Assembly (NCBI GenBank): GCA_049941595.1
Contig: JBNFNA010000001.1
Coordinates: forward strand, 62,001 to 126,000
Source of the DNA: Pasteurella sp049941595
Lineage (GTDB): Bacteria; Pseudomonadota; Gammaproteobacteria; Enterobacterales; Pasteurellaceae
Length of the DNA: 64,000 bases
Direction: 5' to 3'
Below the pieces are notes generated by a model. The model did no database searches, was not told the origin of the DNA, and worked only from the letters and a program-made list of their open reading frames with translations. Positions 61,684-64,000 of the stretch are shown here, in pieces (position 1 is the first letter of the stretch; each line of letters starts with the position of its first letter). The translations under genes were made by a program, and so were the position numbers.

Positions 61684-62007
61684 ATGATCATTACAACAAC
61701 ACCAAATGTAGAAGGCAAACAAATTATAGAGTATAAACAAATGGTATTCGGTGAAGTCGTTGCGGGTTCAAACTTTATTCGTGACTTCTTTGCCGGCATT
61801 ACCGATATTTTAGGTGGCCGCTCTGGTGCCTACGAGTCGAAAATTGCACGAGCACGAGAAGAAGCTCTTGAGGAACTGCAAAAGAATGCCAAACGTGTGG
61901 GTGCAAATGCTGTTGTCGGTGTAGAAGTTAACTACACGTCAATCACAGGCGAAGGCAAAAGTATGTTTATGATCGTGGCAAGTGGTACAGCCGTGGTGGT
62001 GCGTTAG
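61684..62007 (+). CDS. ybjQ: YbjQ family protein (UPF0145)
   Basis: Cytoplasmic protein of 107 residues. Family marks are IITTTPNVEGKQIIEYK at the N-terminus, GEVVAGSNFIRDFFAGITDILGGRSGAYESKIARAREEALEELQKNAKRVGANAVVGVEVNY in the middle, and a C-terminal strand ending in GTAVVVR. Proteins of this family form pentamers and have been called heavy-metal-binding, but the role is unknown. Its TAG stop overlaps the GTG start of hemW. Confidence 0.88.
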   Translation: MIITTTPNVEGKQIIEYKQMVFGEVVAGSNFIRDFFAGITDILGGRSGAYESKIARAREEALEELQKNAKRVGANAVVGVEVNYTSITGEGKSMFMIVASGTAVVVR

Positions 62008-63161
62008 TGAATTCACTACAACTTCCACTGCTTAGTTTATATATCCACATTCCTTGGTGCGTACAAAAATGCCCTTATTGTGACTTCAACTCGCACGCAC
62101 AAAAAGGGCAAATTCCTGAACAGGAATATATTCAACACTTGTTGCAAGATCTTCAACAAGATCTGCAACGCTACAAAACCAGTGTTCAACATCGTTTCCT
62201 CCACTCGATTTTTATTGGTGGAGGCACTCCAAGTCTATTTTCAGCAGAAGGTATTCAGCAAATACTCTCTGGCGTTGAGCAGCTTATCCCGTTCAGATCT
62301 GATATAGAAATCACTCTCGAAGCAAACCCCGGCACAGCCGAAGCTGGGCGTTTTAAAGGCTATGTGAAGGCTGGAGTCACCCGTATTTCAATGGGAATTC
62401 AAAGTCTTAATGATGACAAACTCGAACGCTTAGGGCGTATACACAATGCGCAAGAAGCCAAAAGTGCGGTCAATTTTGCCAAAGTTTCTGGGCTAAAAAG
62501 TTTTAACTTGGATTTAATGCACGGCTTACCCAATCAAACCCTTGCTGAAGCGTTGGACGATTTAAAACAAGCAATCGAATTAGCCCCGCCACATTTGTCT
62601 TGGTATCAACTCACTATTGAACCCAATACAATGTTCGCCTATCGTCCGCCAATATTGCCAGATGATGATGAGCTTTGGGATATCTTTGAACAGGGGCATC
62701 AATTACTTACCGATGCGGGCTATGTGCAATACGAAACCTCCGCTTATGCCAAACCTGACTTTCAATGCCAACATAACTTAAATTATTGGCGATTTGGCGA
62801 CTATCTCGCCATTGGTTGTGGTGCACACGGCAAAATGAGTTTTGAAAATGGCGATATCCTTCGCTATTCAAAAACCAAACACCCCAAAGGCTATATGCGT
62901 GGCGAATACCTTTACGAAGAAAAGCCTGTTTTAACTGAAGACCGCCCGTTTGAGTTTTTTATGAACCGTTTTCGTTTATTGGAAGCCGTCCCTAAAGCTG
63001 AGTTTCGCCAATTTACTGGATTAAGTGAAGAAAATATCAGCGAACAAATTCAATGGGCATTAGGAAAAAATTATATTGTAGAGACTGACCACACTTGGCA
63101 AGTGACCGAACAAGGCAAGCTTTTTTTGAATGAATTGCTGGAAGAATTTTTACCGAAATAG
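62007..63161 (+). CDS. hemW: Radical SAM heme chaperone HemW
   Basis: Radical SAM protein once annotated as oxygen-independent coproporphyrinogen oxidase, now regarded as a heme chaperone that loads heme into respiratory enzymes. The 384 residues have the cluster motif CxxxCxxC in HIPWCVQKCPYCDF, GGGTPSLF, EANPGT and RISMGIQSLND, plus the HemN C-terminal domain. It starts with GTG, overlapping the ybjQ stop by one base, giving the family N-terminus LPLLSLYIHIPWC. rdgB and hemW are frequent neighbours in gamma-proteobacteria. An uptake signal is near 62462. Confidence 0.93.
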   Translation: MNSLQLPLLSLYIHIPWCVQKCPYCDFNSHAQKGQIPEQEYIQHLLQDLQQDLQRYKTSVQHRFLHSIFIGGGTPSLFSAEGIQQILSGVEQLIPFRSDIEITLEANPGTAEAGRFKGYVKAGVTRISMGIQSLNDDKLERLGRIHNAQEAKSAVNFAKVSGLKSFNLDLMHGLPNQTLAEALDDLKQAIELAPPHLSWYQLTIEPNTMFAYRPPILPDDDELWDIFEQGHQLLTDAGYVQYETSAYAKPDFQCQHNLNYWRFGDYLAIGCGAHGKMSFENGDILRYSKTKHPKGYMRGEYLYEEKPVLTEDRPFEFFMNRFRLLEAVPKAEFRQFTGLSEENISEQIQWALGKNYIVETDHTWQVTEQGKLFLNELLEEFLPK

Positions 63162-63201
63162 GCTTGTTAATCGACATAATTAGGATTAAAGTATTGCGTT
63201 A

Positions 63202-63231
63202 TTGCAATATACGCAAACGATTACGTAAATT
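63202..63231 (+). promoter_or_regulatory. rpiA promoter overlapped by a PurR-like operator
   Basis: TTGCAA (63202-63207) and TAAATT (63226-63231) are 18 bases apart. Between them, ACGCAAACGATTACGT (63211-63226) matches the PurR consensus ANGCAANCGNTTNCNT at every defined base. A repressor there would block RNA polymerase. Ribose-5-phosphate, the rpiA product, leads to PRPP and purines. Confidence 0.65.
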
Positions 63232-63291
63232 CTAAAATAACAATAAAATCAGCTAACGAATTTCACAAAAATATAAAATGAAGGAATAACA

Positions 63292-63951
63292 ATGGATCAA
63301 CTTGAAATGAAAAAACAAGCTGCTAAAGCTGCGCTTAAATATGTAAAACCAGACACGATTGTGGGTGTGGGAAGTGGCTCAACAGTGAATTGTTTCATTG
63401 AAGCACTTGGTGCAATGAAAGATGAAATTAAAGGTGCAGTTGCGGCATCAAAAGCCTCTGAAGAATTATTAAGAAAACAAGGCATTGAAGTCTTTAGTGC
63501 AAATGAAGTCTCAAGTTTAGATATTTATGTCGATGGTGCAGACGAAGTCAATCCACAAAAAATGATGATCAAAGGTGGTGGCGCTGCGTTAACCCGTGAA
63601 AAAATCGTAGCGGCATTAGCGAAAAAATTCATTTGTATCGTAGATAAAAGCAAACAAGTGGATGTGTTAGGCTCAACATTTGCATTACCTGTTGAAGTCA
63701 TTCCAATGGCTCGCTCACAAGTTGCACGCAAATTAGTGTCGTTAGGCGGCTCACCTGAATATCGTGAAGGCGTTGTCACCGATAACGGCAATGTCATTTT
63801 AGATGTTTACAATTTTGCCATTATGAACCCTGTTGAAATGGAAAAAGAATTAAATAACGTCGCAGGTGTCGTGACTAATGGTATTTTTGCCCTACGTGCA
63901 GCTGACATTATTATTGTTGGCACGCCTGAAGGCACCAAAATTATCGAATAA
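63292..63951 (+). CDS. rpiA: Ribose-5-phosphate isomerase A
   Basis: Interconverts ribulose-5-phosphate and ribose-5-phosphate in the pentose phosphate pathway. The 219 residues show MKKQAAKAALKYVKPDTIVGVGSGSTVNCFIEAL at the N-terminus, the active-site DIYVDGADEVNP with catalytic acids, and KGGGAALTREKIVA. GAAGGA lies before the ATG. serA follows 18 bases downstream, the same pairing as in E. coli. Confidence 0.96.
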   Translation: MDQLEMKKQAAKAALKYVKPDTIVGVGSGSTVNCFIEALGAMKDEIKGAVAASKASEELLRKQGIEVFSANEVSSLDIYVDGADEVNPQKMMIKGGGAALTREKIVAALAKKFICIVDKSKQVDVLGSTFALPVEVIPMARSQVARKLVSLGGSPEYREGVVTDNGNVILDVYNFAIMNPVEMEKELNNVAGVVTNGIFALRAADIIIVGTPEGTKIIE

Positions 63952-63969
63952 CAACAAAGGAAAGCAAAT

Positions 63970-64000
63970 ATGACAACTAAAGTCTCACTCGACAAATCAA
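63970..64000 (+). CDS. serA: D-3-phosphoglycerate dehydrogenase, first codons only
   Basis: Ten codons are visible (MTTKVSLDKS) before the window ends. The N-terminus agrees with gamma-proteobacterial SerA, and the gene lies just after rpiA, where serA is expected. AAAGGAAA precedes the ATG. SerA makes the first committed step of serine synthesis; serB is at 30.1-31.1 kb. Confidence 0.7.
   Translation, partial: MTTKVSLDKS

Larger units (their letters stand above)
1..64000. repeat. DNA uptake signal sequences (Haemophilus type, AAGTGCGGT)
   Basis: About 45 exact copies in either orientation were counted by eye, in genes and gaps alike; examples are 1368-1376, 1550-1558, 2709-2717, 10989, 17492, 17548, 28918, 28935, 39775-39783, 42112, 42143, 48250, 55945 and 61000. 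They mark DNA for uptake by natural transformation. Longer stretches without a copy include 20.7-23.2 kb (the nuclease-helicase), 25.5-28.9 kb, 33.8-38.2 kb and most of the adhesin. The count is approximate. Confidence 0.85.

Noticed and set aside
1..64000. CRISPR array, tRNA, rRNA, insertion sequence or prophage
   Set aside because: No regularly spaced direct repeats, cloverleaf-like sequences in gaps, transposase or phage genes were seen. A tRNA and covariance search would be needed to exclude small RNAs fully.

Overview
The window is chromosomal DNA of a gamma-proteobacterium of the family Pasteurellaceae, in the Haemophilus/Aggregatibacter/Pasteurella branch. The evidence is about 45 copies (counted by eye) of the nine-base DNA uptake signal AAGTGCGGT or its complement, about one per 1.4 kb, together with AT-rich codon use, a comE1 competence gene behind a CRP-S-type site, and Haemophilus-type lipooligosaccharide genes (opsX, kdkA, waaA, lgtF). 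A Haemophilus species is most likely; the species cannot be fixed from the sequence alone. I saw no rRNA, tRNA, prophage, insertion sequence or CRISPR array. Layout: 0-7 kb holds a cut lipoprotein gene, proB, a split threonine/serine-type exporter (yjjP-yjjB), folA, the copper pair copZ-copA, a YdcZ-type permease and the queuosine-precursor transporter yhhQ, which lies behind a preQ1-I riboswitch and a PurR-like box. 7-14 kb holds cpxA/cpxR, bamE, yejK, yejL-yejM and an amidohydrolase with a structured leader. 14-21 kb holds yjjG-dusC-yjdF-djlA, pyrE-rph, yicC and ygfZ. 21-23 kb holds one accessory-looking gene, a nuclease-helicase of the DUF2075 type. 23-29 kb holds groES-groEL with a heat-shock promoter, fxsA, an AbgT-family transporter and aspA. 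29-39.7 kb holds a GlsB-like membrane protein, yajQ, serB, smp, rpsT and the conserved run murJ-ribF-ileS-lspA-ispH. 39.8-45 kb holds comE1, recQ-pldA-cyaY, lptM and lysA. 45-51.5 kb holds an ABC exporter and five genes around the lipooligosaccharide inner core. 51.9-60.2 kb is one 2772-residue trimeric autotransporter adhesin with its own elaborate promoter region. 60.3-64 kb holds rdgB, a Sel1-like secreted protein, ybjQ, hemW, rpiA and the start of serA. How it works together: most of the window is housekeeping metabolism and envelope biogenesis. Envelope themes recur: Cpx stress sensing, BamE, YejM control of lipopolysaccharide, MurJ, LspA, LptM, PldA, Kdo transfer and phosphorylation, core glycosylation and the surface adhesin. 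PurR-like boxes before yhhQ, rpiA and, more weakly, abgT suggest a purine-responsive layer. The two accessory features most worth study are the DUF2075 nuclease-helicase at 20.9-22.9 kb, a candidate anti-phage gene, and the adhesin at 51.9-60.2 kb, with an unrecognised N-terminal passenger region, a tandem macro-repeat of about 1.67 kb and a cluster of TGTAAA/TTTACA motifs at its promoter.
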